This document shows positions 14,316-29,447 of a stretch of 64,000 nt of DNA, piece after piece. How positions within the stretch are numbered: the first letter of the stretch is position 1; the number at the start of each line of letters is the position of its first letter. A model generated the notes under the pieces. It was not told the origin of the DNA. It saw nothing but the letters and a program-made list of their open reading frames with translations, and searched no databases. The position numbers and the translations under genes are program-made. This stretch comes from Ptychodera flava (Eukaryota; Hemichordata; Enteropneusta; Ptychoderidae): the NCBI RefSeq assembly GCF_041260155.1, contig NC_091931.1, positions 34,973,326 to 35,037,325 of the forward strand. The letters are read 5' to 3'.

Positions 14316-16050
14316 GTTTCTTGCACTTAATAACAGATTACCTGTTAACATATTATATCTGTGTCAATGAACTTTGACCCTTGCACACAACTCCAAGCAG
14401 TAACATAGCTGATTTTTGTTTACACAATAGGACTTCTCTGAGGTCATAGCCAATTATTTGTGTTGTGTAAACACAATATTGATAGCAGTAAAGAATGGAA
14501 TTTCTTTTGTATCCACCAACAGATGTAATTTGTATGAATTCAGAGGAAGGGAGATAGTTTTTGTAAATAATTTTGAGGTTGTAATAAAACTTTTTATGAA
14601 AGCAATTTTTGATCTCTGCATATTTTTATGACTGCGATACTAAAGATTGTTCTGAGCTTCCTACCACACATAGTGCATGTTATGCTCCAGTTGTGGTTTG
14701 TGTATGGCTTAGTCAACTTAGTGTTGACTATGTGAGTGCGAAATGTACATAGTTTTTTTTAAAGAAAGATTGTTTCAAAACAGAGTTGTTATTGAACATT
14801 AGAATGTAGTGACTCATAATGACACTACACAAACTGACTGTCAGGTCAATGATTTGGTGCGCACAGACCAAGGATTCAAAGTTTCTAAATTACATGTCTT
14901 TGCTGTTTATTCAAAATCTAAATCATAACTCTACATCTGGCTCAGAGTGACATGCTGTGTGCAGCAAGGCTTGAATGACCAGGTAACACTATCAATAAAG
15001 AAAGAATCAGATTATAACAATTGTTGGCCAAGATTTACAGCCTGTTAGGTCACAACACATTTGTTATTTGTGGGAATAAAGTTTTCTTCATTCAAGATAC
15101 TTCTTGCTCTTCACATCCTTGACATTTTGCTTTCTAAATTGTAGGCCAACAAACTGCAAAATTTCAAAGACCAACAAGGCCATCATTTAAAATACATCTC
15201 TGTTTATGCCTAATATATAGTTTTGAGGGTCAAAATTACTTTTATATTTCACCATGCTGGTAAGAAGGCTGCTTGCTCTTAACTCTGATCTCTGGGGCTC
15301 CCTGCTCTGGCTCAGAGATCTGAGGCTCTTGAAAGCCATCTCTACCCATCGACAAGTTCATCATCAAGAACAGTAAAGATTGAGACATTGACGATTTCTG
15401 GTGTACATAGCAGTCATTTAATTCTTTTTTATATTTAATGTATTTTCAAGTGCAAGGAAAGCTTATATTGCTAGTCTACATCAATTTGTGCCTTGATAAG
15501 AAACAAAACTCTTTTCCATTTTTGAGCTTCTGCCAAAAAAATCTTTTCCATTTTTTGGTCTCTACTTCACTATAAAATGAATACTCAAACTCTGAGAAAA
15601 GTCAACCTCGCCATTAACACATAAATACTTGGATGGTATAATCTCTGGTCCATCACAAAACGTGTATATCTTACCTCTACAAGTATGATGGCAGCTGAAT
15701 TCTGTCAGCACAAGATAAAACATGTTAAAATAAGGAGAAATATTTTCGTCAAAGAAAAACAAACAGCATTGACAGATGTTAAATATGCATCAAGTTGACA
15801 TTGTGACAGAGGGTAATCATTGTGTTAATGTCAAAGTCCACACACTCTTGATATGTTTGACTAACACAATAGCTATTCTCTGTCTTTTGCATTGAATGCT
15901 GTGATAATGCAACAAAAAGAACATAAGAAGTAATGATTGAAAATTAATTTGTAATTATCTTTTTAGCATGATTTTCCTTTGGAAAGTAATATGTTGCCAA
16001 GTATATATTTGGAAACATTGTTCCTTGTTCACAAATGTTTATAACAAATG

Positions 16051-16056
16051 TTTATT
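16051..16056 (-). terminator. Candidate poly(A) signal for tandem-GST gene
   Basis: TTTATT on the + strand reads AATAAA on the - strand, about 400 bases beyond the stop codon at 16454-16456. The call rests on motif and distance only. Confidence 0.35.
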
Positions 16057-16453
16057 TTAACTTACTTTAACATGTCCCACTGTCTTATAGAAAATTACAT
16101 GATCCTCTGTTTCATCTCACGGATTTTGATACTAAAATTTGCATAGTCTGTTGGTGTATTGAAACTGAACATCTAAAAACACAATTCATTTTGAATTTAT
16201 GAGAAAAAGATGAGTGGTTTTTTATGTTAAAATGTCACATGCCAATTGCAAATTTTTTTGAAAGTAAAAGAAAAAATGTAAACTTTTGGACATCAAGGTG
16301 GATATTGAAAATCAAAATTGTACTCTATTGGATCTTTCTCTATTTTTCGAGAAAAAAATTACAAATAACACCAGACTTTGCACTTCGAAAACTCCCATGT
16401 TTTGGAAGAAGAGTGAATTTTTAACCTTCAAACATTACTCTTGAAGTTTATTT

Positions 16454-19400
16454 TCATTCTGGTGGCTTGTATTTGCCCATAGTTTTCTCAAAGTGTAGAG
16501 TCTCCTCTTTGAAGGCTTCACGTTGTTTGAGTCTGTCCATCCATGCTCTCACACCTGGGTAGTCTTCTTGTGTGATGTGTAAGCCAATCAGTGGAAAGAA
16601 CAGCAGTCGACAGTAAATGGCGACGTCTGCTAGAGTGACTTCATCACCGACCAAATATTCTCTGTCCTGTGAATTGTGGAACAAAAACAGAAGTTTAATT
16701 TAGTTTAGTTTTTAATTATAAAACTCCTGAAATTTCGTTTTAAGGCAAAGTATATGAGGACTCAAAGTTGAAACATACCAGGCTCCATAGGTCATGAAAG
16801 TTACAATGAGGTTCAATGTCAAGTTAGAGTTTTGCAGAGCGGACAAGATACCGATATGGGAACAGCAATTTTGTTATGATAAACAGCAAATACTTTTAAG
16901 AACCAGACATAATACAGCAGGGAAATTTCTGTTCTGTCATGATACTGGGCTGCCATCCTGAAATTAGTTCAGGTACACAAAAGAAGTTGATGATGAGATG
17001 AACAGGACGTATCAGAGCTGAGAACTCATGGTCTTACATCAGAGAAGGCACTGATACGGTCACTGGCACATGGTTAAGCACCATAACTGGGAGAATTCTC
17101 TTTCTATTCATCTCTTGACCAGAGTGGAGATTTCTTTCGAAGTGTTTAAAAGGGATGCATTTTGTCTTTCCAGAAGAACCACCATCTTACCTGCAGTGAT
17201 TTTTCTAAGTGTTGGAGTCGAGAGATGAGCAATTCATGATAAAGCTCTTCTGTTTTCTGTTTTTCTTCTTCAGTCTTGATCAAATCACTGTACTCTGATA
17301 AATGCTGGAATACTGGACTGTCTTCTGTCACTCTATTGAATAGGACAAAAAATGTGTTCTTCAACAAGTTTTACATGACTTATCATGCAATTTTACCAAC
17401 CTACTGGACTCAAATGTACACCCATCATTGCATCACCCGAATGCTAGTACAGCTTCAAGGCTAAGCATGAAACTTTTGACAGAAGGTGCTTTAACCCTTT
17501 CACCACCATGGTTTGTCCCAAATCCATTGTTTTCTATGGTAAAGTTGGACCTGTATACAGGGAACTGGGGGTGAAAGGGTAACTCGCTTACTGCTAATAC
17601 TATAATTTTGACACAGTCTAAACCTTGTTTCATACACATATCTAATAATAAATTTATGCATATAAGGCCAAAAAAAAGAAAAGAACTTTTTCTGGTCAGG
17701 TCTTTCTTTAAACAAGCGACCTAGCGGCCGATATAGCTCTGCTGTGTTTTTGTAGAGAATAACTATTTTTGACACTTGTTGATGAAGAAGGTGGAAATCT
17801 TTGATAGCTCAATGCAGTGGCCAGAAAAAAGTGGCTAAAATAGCTGCAAAAATACACAATTGAAGATTTCATCATACTCTGAATATATCACATCGGATCA
17901 TCCCTAAGAACATGTCAACCAAAGCTATCTGATGAGTAGTTTTTTGAGAATAAAATTTTCTGACCAAAAATGGCAACAATTGCCCCCAAAAATAAAAATT
18001 GCAGATTTCATCATAATTTCAAAAAGACCAAATTTAGTTCATCTACAGAAACCTGTATACCAAATTTCAAAGCTATCAGATGAGTACTTTTTGAGAAACA
18101 CATTTTTTGACCAAAAACGGCTAAAGTTGCCCCAATATATATTACTTAGTTCATCTCTAGAAACCTGTATACTGAATTTCAAAACTATCAGACCAGTACT
18201 TTTTGACAAATACAATTTTTGACCAAAAATCGCAAAAATTGCCTTAAAAATGCAAATTTGCATATTTCTGCACAATTTGAACAAATCTGAAATAGATCAT
18301 CCCTAGGAACATATGTACCAAATATCAAACCTATCTGACAGAAGAAGAAGATTTTTTAAAGATTTTTTTACCAAAAATTACAAAAATTGCCTTAAAAATA
18401 CAAATATGCAAATTTCATCACAATTTGAACAAATCTGTCTGAAGTCACCCTAAGTAAACTGCATATCAAATTTCAAAGCAATCAGACAAGTGGTTTCAGA
18501 GGAGGAGATTTTTTTACCAAAAACACCAAAAAATGCCCCAAAAATACAAATATGCAAATTTCACCACGATTTGAACAAACTTGAGTGAGGTCACTCCTAT
18601 GAACCTCCATACCAAATTTCAAAGAAATTTGACTTGCGGTTTCAGAGAAGAAGCCAATTGTTGACGGACGGATGGACGGACTGACGGACGATGACGGACA
18701 ATCAACCTATTTGATAAGCTCAGCGTCTCTGACAGCGGAGCTAAAAATGGTGCGGCGACGCACATTTTATTTTTTTTATTTTTATTTTTTTTCCCTCAAG
18801 GGAGGGAGGAGGGTCAGTTTTATAGTTTTATCAATATAGTCACATATATACTGTTCATGCAGTCACTGATCATGCCCCCAAAGAATTTTCTCTTTCTCTT
18901 CAGCCATTTTGGTTTGTTGTCAGCCACGGCTGCCAGCCACAAACAGAAAAAAAAGGGTGACGCGCTGTTGTTCAAGTGACGCGCGTGCTGACCAGAAACA
19001 TTTCTTTTGTTTTTTTTGGCCTAAACATGCATATACCACAGTACATAAATTGTTATGGTCTTACAACATGCCTTTTACATCATTTCACAATCACTGGCTC
19101 ATGATTTGGAAACAATTTCTGTACCTTGTCATGTAGATTTCCATAATGTGGTGATTCTTTGTTGAGTACTTGATGTCATCTTTCAGAGCCAACAGTTCAT
19201 CCACAGTATTGACGGTAAATCTGGTATGCACAACACAGAGGAAAAACGACAGAGGAACAAATATTTATTGTTTGCAGTATTTACAGTAACTATGCCCAAT
19301 GTGGACATGAACCTGCATAAAAATCTAGTCTTCATGCTTTGATGGCTTAGTTGTCAATTTGAAAGTTAAGTTTCCAAATGACATAATACTACAGCAGGGA

Positions 19401-22400
19401 AACAAAATTATTCTGGATTATTGGCTGATAGGAGATTACATACACTCCATTAAAATAGATTATAAAATGTTTAATTCAAAAGAAATAAAAAGAGTTGAAT
19501 CAACACTTCAGCTGACAATGCAAATGGTTTAAGGTAATACTCTATTTGAAAGTGAAAGACCTGAAGTTTTCCTTAAACTTTCCTAATGGAAACTTTCAAC
19601 CATTCTCTTTCAAAATCATTAATAAAATCTGGGGTCAGCATGCCAGTTTTGGTACCAGAGGAATAATTTTTGGTACATGTATTTAAATTTACCAAAATTT
19701 GATATCTGCAATGGCTCCCATCCCTGTGTTTACCCCATGGAAAAATATAAAATTTCCAATTTCACAAATATGAGGTGGTGAAAAGTTTATTTTCTCTAAG
19801 AGGTTCACAATGAGCCCACACACGTGATAGATCAGAAAAGCACTGTAAAATTTGAGTCAGAATATCTGTCCCTGTGGGATATTCTACTGTGCCTTTTAAA
19901 GGGACAAGTTTTTTCAGCTTTGTCTCTTCGTAAATTGACTGGCTGAGTACAACTTTTAAAGAAGATAAAAGGATACAATCGCATAAACAGTAAATGTCAA
20001 CAAGCACTGATGTGAAATTTACAGTGTTCCCTCTAAGGTTTGAGTGGGTTGGCAACTTAGGCTTTGGTGCCCGAAAGGGAAGGTGGCCGCAGGGGCGGCC
20101 ATGTTGCTTCTTCTACAAATTTATCGAGTTACATAAATCTGGTCATGTAGTCACAACATACCCTAAACTCATTTGCATACCTTGTGTTAGGTGGCAATTG
20201 CACTGCCAACAAGTGCTTAAGGTGGTTGGAAAGGCTATTTTTGCACCAATTCTTTTCTCAGAGTTAATGTCAAATTTCAAGTGTTAGAATCAAGATATTT
20301 AGTTCAAATTTTCAGGATAACTCCCTTAGTTAATGTTTTCTCTAAAGAATATAAAAGTTGTATATTTGCAGCCATGATTTTGAAATATGACGCCAGTAAA
20401 TATGAAAATTTAATTTTTCATATTTTTTTTACATATTTGAATTTAATAATAATTGGATAGTATTAATATTACCAAATTAGGTATAAATATGTTGACACTA
20501 TTTATTGTAAGATTTGTACAGCAGGATTTGTAAATAAAATTTGTTTTTATGATTTTACATGGGTTTATATATCAAAAAATTATTAAAAATTCTTTCAAAT
20601 TTCAAAATGTGATTTTTCAAAAAGTACTTCAAATACAGGAAAATTGTGCCGTACAAATCTTATCTGTAACCTTGTTAATAGGCTGTAAAAATTCCATGTC
20701 CATATCTCATTTTAAAGTTGGATTAAATTGGTATACAATTATGTAGGAAAACTGATATTCTGTCAAAAATGTTGAAAACAAGCCATATTTGCACCCCTCT
20801 TTTGAAGTCATAGAGCAGTTTTTTTTGGTTAATCTCACTTTTGACACCTCTTTGAAACTCAAAGAATCTAAAAATGCATTTACAATAGCATTCACTCACT
20901 CTGAATGCCAGCACCGCCTTGTCAAACTTTCCTGAAAAACAGCAAATAATGACTTTCCCTTTTCAAACATTTTATTAAAAGCTAGGGGACCTCTACCATA
21001 GTTAATACACTAAGGACTCCCCAACTTCTTCTTATTTGGTCAGTTTTTCAGAAGTTTTAACAGGTGTAACTCTGCAATGCCTTTGTGCCCAAATGTCTAG
21101 TTTTTTTTATTCCACAGAGAATGTTGAGTACTTTTATATTTTAATAGTTTTGTTGAAATTTATAACTGACGCTCTAGCCTTTCCAACCACCTTAAACTTA
21201 AAATATAGGAGTAAAATAGGCACCGAGATTGCACCTTTCGCCCCAAGTTTTGATCTTTATCGTTACCAAAACTAATGCCGATCAAAATGATTGAAACTTA
21301 AATTGTGAAACATGAAATTCCACAGCAAGAGCAGTCAGAGACATTGTGCAACTAGCGCATAAGCCTTAGTGGAAACACTGTGTGAAAACCAACGATTAAG
21401 GGCTGTCCCATTAAACCTGCAACCCTAAATCCTTAGATTTGGCAATAAGTAAGGGTGACACTGATCATTTTCACATGGTGTTAGTCTTATTTTTTTTATC
21501 CTATGACAATTTTATCTAGTTATTCCATTAGTTTTGAGATGAAGCTGACATACATGTATTCCCTTAAAATGCCTGAATCATGTATTATGTACATTTACCT
21601 CTCATGTAGTTTCTGTGAGATCACTTGCTTCTCAAACAGGATGCTGAACTCTAGCCAGTTCATGGTCTGGTCCCAAGCCTGCCAACACTGGCACTCCGCT
21701 TTCAGTTTGGGATCAGTGGGATACAAAGCTGTCGGAATCAGTGGGAAGATACCACAAAGTTGTTTTTTTAATGACCAGAGTTGGAAAATCTCTTACATGT
21801 CAATTGTGGGCAAGTCATGTTTGAATAGTATTTTTGAAGCATTGTACATGAATAACCATCCAGCAAAAAAGGGTCGGAGTATCCTCGTATTTTAGAAAGA
21901 AAATCTGACTTTTTGCTTTGGCTGTTGTAAACATACAACATCATTTGTGTCACTTTGATTAATGATAACAGAAAGTTGGACAACTTTCGTGTCTTGCACC
22001 TGTATTTACTGCACAGCTTGAGGTCAAACTCCTAAAAGCCAAGGTCGTCAATCCAAGGTGCTGACATTGATTCTTGTTTATATTGACTACTGATACAGTG
22101 TCAGACTTTTTTATTTTATAGTATTATTTATCTATGTATATTTTTGTCAAGCTGATAAGCAGACTGGGCCTTTAAACACTTTCATGTGATTTTCATGTGA
22201 TTAATTTCATCATAACATTAGTGGAAACAAAGTGCCATTGCTGTCATATTTTGTATGCATAATTTCTGAAAGTCCACGTCCAAATTTTGGAACAAATGTT
22301 TATTTCTGCATATCAATTACACTGCAGTGACATCACTTGGAATGAAGCTTATTGGATACTCACATTTACCATCACTTACACTATTAACATAATCCAGTAT

Positions 22401-25400
22401 GGTCCTACAACCTGTAATTAATCTGTCTTTGTGTTGTAGTCTGAACAAGCCTCCAGAACCATTGGGTCTTCCTATTAGATCCATAAAATCACAAGGGGTG
22501 CTGGTAAATGATGCTCCCTGAAAAAGACCATAAATTTACAATTTTCATCAAGGTCTCTTTGCATAGCTTTAATAACGGAAATTCAGTATAATGGTTTCAT
22601 TGCATCCTGGCAGTCAGTTTTGGAATGTGAACACTGATACAGTGGTACAACCCTGTTTATTATATTTGTCTTACCTTTTCTCTGAGAAGGATTTTCATTT
22701 GTAAACACTCAGATGATGTGGGGTAGTTGTACACCAAAAATTCTTCTGATGTAGGTAACAATTGTAAATCATCTTTTAAACTCATGTCTTGACTTGCGAG
22801 TACTCTAAAAATAGGGAAAAAAACGAACAATATTTTACAGAGTTATACCCATGATAGCACATCTCTTCTCGAAAGCTTACAAACTATACATCACAAATTC
22901 AAACAAATACAAATTGGAGACAATATTACTGATCATAGTGATAGGCTTCTAAAGAATGTCTGTCTGCAAATTTACTACGGTCTGTCAACAGATGACCTCT
23001 TCTAAGAGGTATACTTAGAATTTGCTTTTACAAATTAGTTAATACTAAGTTAGTACACGCCTCACAAGTGAAAGACAAACTTTTGCTAAAACTTTCGTCA
23101 ATGAAACTTTCAACCATTCTCTTACAAAATAAAGGATAAATATCGGGGGTTACTTCACAAAGTTTGGTACTAGAGAAACAAATTACCTAACATTTACTGA
23201 TAATTGAAATTCGCAATGGCCACCATCCCTGTGTTAATTCTATGGCGAAAAATAAAATTCGTGAAGAAAATTTTCCTTACTCCAAAAGCTTTAAAATGAG
23301 CCCCCACAAATGGAAGATCATCTTCAAAAATGCAAGGAAGACCCAATGAGAAAGCCTGATTATTTTTGTGAGGAAAATCGGGCCTACCGTTCTTGAGGTG
23401 AGCCAATATTTTTGCTAGAATTGTCAAACCCTAGCAAATCATACCTAAGAATCACTGTGCTAGTTTATCTTCAGAAATGTAAGTAACTTTCGCAGCAGCT
23501 GAAAGTCAACATTCTGACACAGCACTTTTTTTGCAATTACGTTTTCTGTTAGAGTAATGTTTCACAAGCTATTCAAAATTCAGGTATGGTTACTGTGAAA
23601 TTTTGTTGTGTTACTGATTTCCATTTCTTTTGACTGCGCTACATGCAATGGTAAGTGAAAATAAAATAATAACAATAATCCCCTGAGAAAAGACACATTC
23701 ATTATAGCATGCGTAAATCCTAAACATTTTTAAATCTGATCTTTGTACAGCCTATCTATTTATGATGGTTTAGCTATACTTGCACATTGGAGAATGCTTT
23801 GGTCGTGTACCATAGAATAATAAATTCCAAAGCAATACCTGTCTAGAACAGTTGTTCCATCAAATTGAACATGCTTTTCTCCACTTCTCCAGTTGCCAAT
23901 GGCAACAATCAGAGATGACAGATAGGTCATGGCCAAGGCCATGATGTGATATCCTCGGCTTTGACTTTGCCTGAAGCATGGTCTGTAGTACAGGTTGTCT
24001 AGGTAACGGCAGATGTTAGGAAACTGCTCCTTACCGATGGGAAGTCCCATCATGTAAAACATTTGGACTCGTGGACACACAGACAGGTCTGCAATGGTGA
24101 ACCGGTTACCAACCTACCAGAAAATGCCAAAAGACAAGGATGCAATCATATTAATATTGTCTAAATTTGGAACATGTAGAGCACACCATTATTTTCAAAC
24201 TGAAATGTATCTCTACATGTGCTTAAATAGATTCAGCAAAAGTAAGAATATGGTAGAGAATTAACGTTCCTGATGAGTGATAGAAAACCACTCAGTAATA
24301 TTGAATATGCAACTTTTGCTGTTTCTTTGCAAGATATGAAAACAGCAAGGAGTAACATAAGCATAAAAGACCCATGATCTGTATCACTTTTCAAAAACAT
24401 CTACAGTTAATGTTTTTAAAATAACTCTCACGCTTATGTGATCTGCATATGTTGGTTTATCTTTCTTTGGTCTCTATTGTCTGTAACTGGCTGTTTAGTG
24501 CAATTTGAATTTAATCCTGTGGTGTCACTGACTTCAACAGTTAAGATTTGAGTCAGTACAGTTCATTGACTTGTACTGTTGTAATCTGAAGGACAAAAGT
24601 CAGAATGACAGTAGCTGATGATGTAATCTTCTGTATTTGCATATTCCACTTTGTAAATACCACTAGCTAGCGGACTAGCCCATGAAGGTACCAGTATATT
24701 TAGTGGCTTAGCACCCTTATTATCATTTTGTGACTGGCTGACAATGCTTGTATCTATGCAAATAGAAAAGTATTAGAACAAGACACCAAAAACCTATTTG
24801 GTGCATTTGAGAGCTATGCTTTTAGATTTTAGTATTACAATATAATGTGAACTCACCAAAAAATCTTTATTTTCCAAGCCCTTTTCAAGAGTAAGTAGAT
24901 TCCTGTAACAAGCCATTGCTTTTTCTTCAATTTCAGCCTGTGTGAGGTAGGTACCATCATATAACCTATGAACACAACAGAGTTACGCTTATTTCCATTT
25001 GAATTACAACATTTCAGAAGCACGATACCAAGGATGAAAATATACTCCATGTGAACTTATTTCACCATGAGAGAATAAACCTTTAAGAGATAATTACTGA
25101 AATTCCTGATACTTCATTTTCGCAAAGTTTTTATCACTTAAATAGAATAATTCTTTCACTTTAAGTCTACCTCCAAAAAATGTTTTTCTTTTCTGATAAT
25201 GATATAGCAATTTAGTTACATTTACTGTGGTTTTACGACTTATCCGGACACCAAACTTGCTAATTACCCAGCAACTTCGCTGATGATATTGAGACTTTGA
25301 TCAGTAATTACCAAAGCACTTTGGTAATTCACCTCAAACTTGATACTTGATCTGGCTGCAGTAACTCTATGGGTGGCAAAGTGTAAACACAGACGCTGAC

Positions 25401-28400
25401 AGCCACAGTGCATACAGTGATAGCATAAACCAATTTGAGACATGAGTTTGCACTCAAAGTATTCAACAGTGTACCCATACAAAAATTGCTGAACAAAGTG
25501 ATGAAAATGGCACAGGACTAATACAACTTGCAATGCAGTAAACCTGCCCACTGCACCAAAATATTTCTGTAACTTCAATGCTTCAATGGACATCATATCT
25601 GATTGAACAGTCTTACTTAAATACTTTTCCACTCAATTCGTGCTGATTTAGGCACAATTATTGAACACCACTCAAACTTTCAGTCACTTTCCTAAATCAA
25701 CTTATACCTGCAGAAATGGTAAAGGAAGCTAGAATACATGTAAGATTTTCAATCTCTGTATCGCCATGAACTGGCATTCCTCGATCACATTTAGGGACTG
25801 GTCAGTTTCTTCAGCCTGGGGGGGGGGGGGGGGCGGTGGATTCATGGGGGGTCACCCTGTTTTTGACTTTGTGATAGGGGGGGGTCACCATGTTTTTGAA
25901 ATGCCCAATAGGGGGGGTCAGTGTGTTTTTTGAATTTTGACACAGGCTCATCATTGCCTAAAATGCTAGTGTCAGCCACAAAATTCATCATTCAGTTGTA
26001 TTTTTCGGCGCGCCCTTCGGTGCGTAACTTTAATATCAGTCATATTTTTCAGCACGCCTAACTTTAACATATCAAGCATACATACATCAGAGATATCTGT
26101 ATGTTCAATATTTTTCAGCGTGCTCTTCAAGCTCATTACTTTATATATCATACATCTTTCAGCATGCCCTTCAGGTGCATGACTTTAATATACAAGGCAT
26201 ATATATCAGAGATATCAGGATGTTTCATATTTTTTGGCGCGCCCTTCAGGCGCCATACTTTCAGAGATATCTTGATGTTTGCTAAGTGAAAGTGTACCAT
26301 TATGAAATCTGCATTTCATATGAAAAGGATGACAAATTCCTGATACTTTTCTGTTCTCTCTGTGAGAATTCAGTATGAGAAGCAACATGCACAAATATTT
26401 CACAATATATATTTGATACAGTGACTTATTTTAGAGATAGAACCAGATATGAACTGAATGGCCTCGCGTGCACATTTTGTAAAGTACTTCTTGGGTGAAC
26501 TGTGCCTATGACAAAGATAAAATAATGATGGCGTAAATAAAACATACATACAGACATACATACATACAGATGACGGACGCCGTGTCATACTATAAGCACA
26601 CATTGGTATACCAAATGTATGCCAAAAAAAATAAATAAAAGCAAAATCAGCTTATAAACATTGGAAAATTTACAGAATTAAAACTTTTACAAATCATTTA
26701 CATTACATTGTTTTTATTCCCGAAATTAATCCAATCTATCTAAATTTGACATTATCCCCACTGTATTGCCCAATGAAAAAAAAGAAAAGAAACCATTTGA
26801 AAAATTATGATCCAACAATATCTGTCGATGCAAGTGCAAATGGCTGAGCAGGCTCTTGACTGGCAGAGGTCGCGTTTGCGTATAATTTCTGCATATTTCA
26901 CATAAAATTGCCATGTAGAACGAGTTGACCTACTTCACAGTATCTCAATGCGCCCAAAAACGATACAATCATCTGTGCCGCGCCGTGTAGCAGCAAAATG
27001 AGTTCGTGACCTTTGAAGTACGCGTTTCAAAAAATAAATACCCATGGGAACCTGCTCACCACGCCACGCAACTCATGTACAGCTGACTATGGTGCACTTG
27101 TCAGGCGATGGTCGATGATTCTGGTTATTGCCTATATTGTCAAGTTCAATGCCTAATTTACGGAAACACGAACTCTGTCTAGTGTATTCGAAGCTCTGCG
27201 TACAGGTTGTGCAGACGGCCTCTACCACGTGGTGTCCTGTGGACAGTGTGGTACAAGCCGTCGGCCTACCACCGTACCGCCGGGAAACGCAGACCTATTG
27301 TACGCAGGAGCTAGCCTACTGCTGCTGATTTAACATCAATGCCAACATGGAAATCTCATGAAAAATTTGTCATTGTTGGTCATGTCGCTAATACAATCTT
27401 GAAAAGCAGACTGTCAATACGTCGCCATAATATTATGCTGATCTCAGCGGAACCATGCCGGAATATAAATTCGCTGACACACACACAAGATTGAAAAGTG
27501 TCACTCTACATCTCATTCTCAGAGAAAAATGCATTGATCAAATATTATGACGCTTACCTTCGATAATCTAGCTTTTGGTTCGCTATGTCCAGAGTAACCC
27601 ACACGATTCTTAAAGTCAAACGTCGACACGACGACATCAACAGTCAAAACTCAAGATTAGCGATCAGCGCGGCCGAGTGACTGAATTCAGAAATCACTTT
27701 TTTTTTTTTTTTTTTTTTTAAAAGGATAAATTTATTTCAACATAGTCACAAATAAAACAAATCTACATAACTGTGAATGCGTTAAAATTACAATGCGTCT
27801 TGTGTGAAAAAACAAGTAATTATCTGTTTGATTACAAAGATCATCATATGAATGCATTCAGGATGCATTCTTCTCCTTCCAGTCTTACAAGGCTTGAAAA
27901 CTTTGTGATAAAATCCTCAGTTTTGTTCATCATCTTATAAATGAAATACAATGTATTCATCCATGAGGAGAGATGACATTTCAATTGCATGACATAGGAT
28001 TGAAGGGAAACTTTAATCCCATCAAGAGTAACCGAATTTCGAATATTCCAAACTGTATATTTTACAAAGGAAGTAATACAGTAAATAATGTCAGATGTTG
28101 CATTATTATCATTTTCGATTCCTGCAATTGCTAATCTTTTTATATTGATATTATTATCAAAGTTGTGGTTTCTGACAAAGAAAGAAATACATTTCTGCCA
28201 GATTTCTTTAACATATTTACACTCAAATAAGATGTGTTCAAGTGTTTCTTCTTGGCCACAAATATGGCATTCCCATCACTTAAATTGAAAGTTTTGGCCA
28301 AGCTTCCTGTGACTAGGCCTCGATGGAAAATCTTCCAATTTAAATCATTTACTGAATTGCTGACAATTTCTGTTGAATTAAGACGGCTGAACAGAGTAGC

Positions 28401-29404
28401 TTTGTAACTGTCAGTAAGACTTAGATTCTCAGCCCATTTTTGACCAATCTGACCTCTGACTGCATGCCATTTCTTATCAACTAATTTCCAATAAAGTGAC
28501 TTGGTTTTGACCTCACTTTTTGTCAGACCATAATTCTCTAAGTCTAAGATATCATAGTTTTCTTCATTTTGGATGTTTGAAGAAATGATTTGTTTCCAGG
28601 AATCAAATAGCATTGAGGAGTGTTTCATACTCTGTTTTGATTTCCTCTTGCACATGTCTATTTGTACCTCCTCTAATTTTTGCAATTATTTCCCATTGTT
28701 GAAGCCAGTCATTTCTGTCATCATTCCAGATGTCCTTAAGCCTTAAAATTTCACTCTTTGACCATTTGTCATAAAAGAGGACACTTCCTTCATTCTTAAT
28801 ATTGTCGTTATACCACAGAACTTCTCTAAGAAGATTCTGTTTTGATGTTGGCAGATTCACTCTTGTAAGTCTAAGTGACTTCCAGGTATTTAACATATCC
28901 CCATACACCATTGGGGTTCGTTTGTTGTTGACTTTGAAATTGAGATGGAGGTAGTGATAATCACTATTAAGTTTATTGTCATAACTCGCTATGAAATATT
29001 TTGATAAGCTGGCCCATTTAGGGGTCCCCTTATCTGGATTTTTCTCAAATAGTTTCATAAGCCACTTTAATTGGAGTGCATTAATTTTTTCTTCAATGTC
29101 GACAACTTTTTTGCCACAGTCATCATATCTTTGAATGAAAATACCCCTTTTTATAACTTCTCGTTTACCTCTCCAAATAAATTTCCATAATTTACTATTT
29201 GCTTCATTAATAATTTCCTTAGGTACGTGATCAAATGATGCCAGGTACCATAATTTTGATGCAGCCAGCATATTAGCTACTATTGCTCTGCCTTTAAACG
29301 ACAGATTTCTAGTATTCCAGATCTTAAGGCAATTCGTAAATTTTTCCATCACTGTTTTCCAGTTTTTTGCTCACGTGTGAACACGTGAGCATATGTCGCG
29401 GCGA

Positions 29405-29447
<43 letters not shown>

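Larger units (their letters stand above)
11105..16453. other. Intergenic region between convergent ATP7 and tandem-GST genes
   Basis: About 5.3 kb of AT-rich sequence, presumably including both 3' UTRs. I see no conserved open frame. It contains poly(A)-signal candidates on both strands, one hairpin copy (14277-14315) and low-complexity A/T runs. A possible relative of the TTAACC-type MITEs starts near 13173 (TTAACCCTTTCC), but no matching right end was found. Confidence 0.6.

Noticed and set aside
17830..18660. Tandem array considered as a CRISPR or satellite array
   Set aside because: Units are long, degenerate and without uniform spacers; they sit within a HINE-type element with defined ends.
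21503..21895. 130-codon + strand frame in the GST gene
   Set aside because: Antisense shadow of exon 21599-21728 plus adjacent intron.
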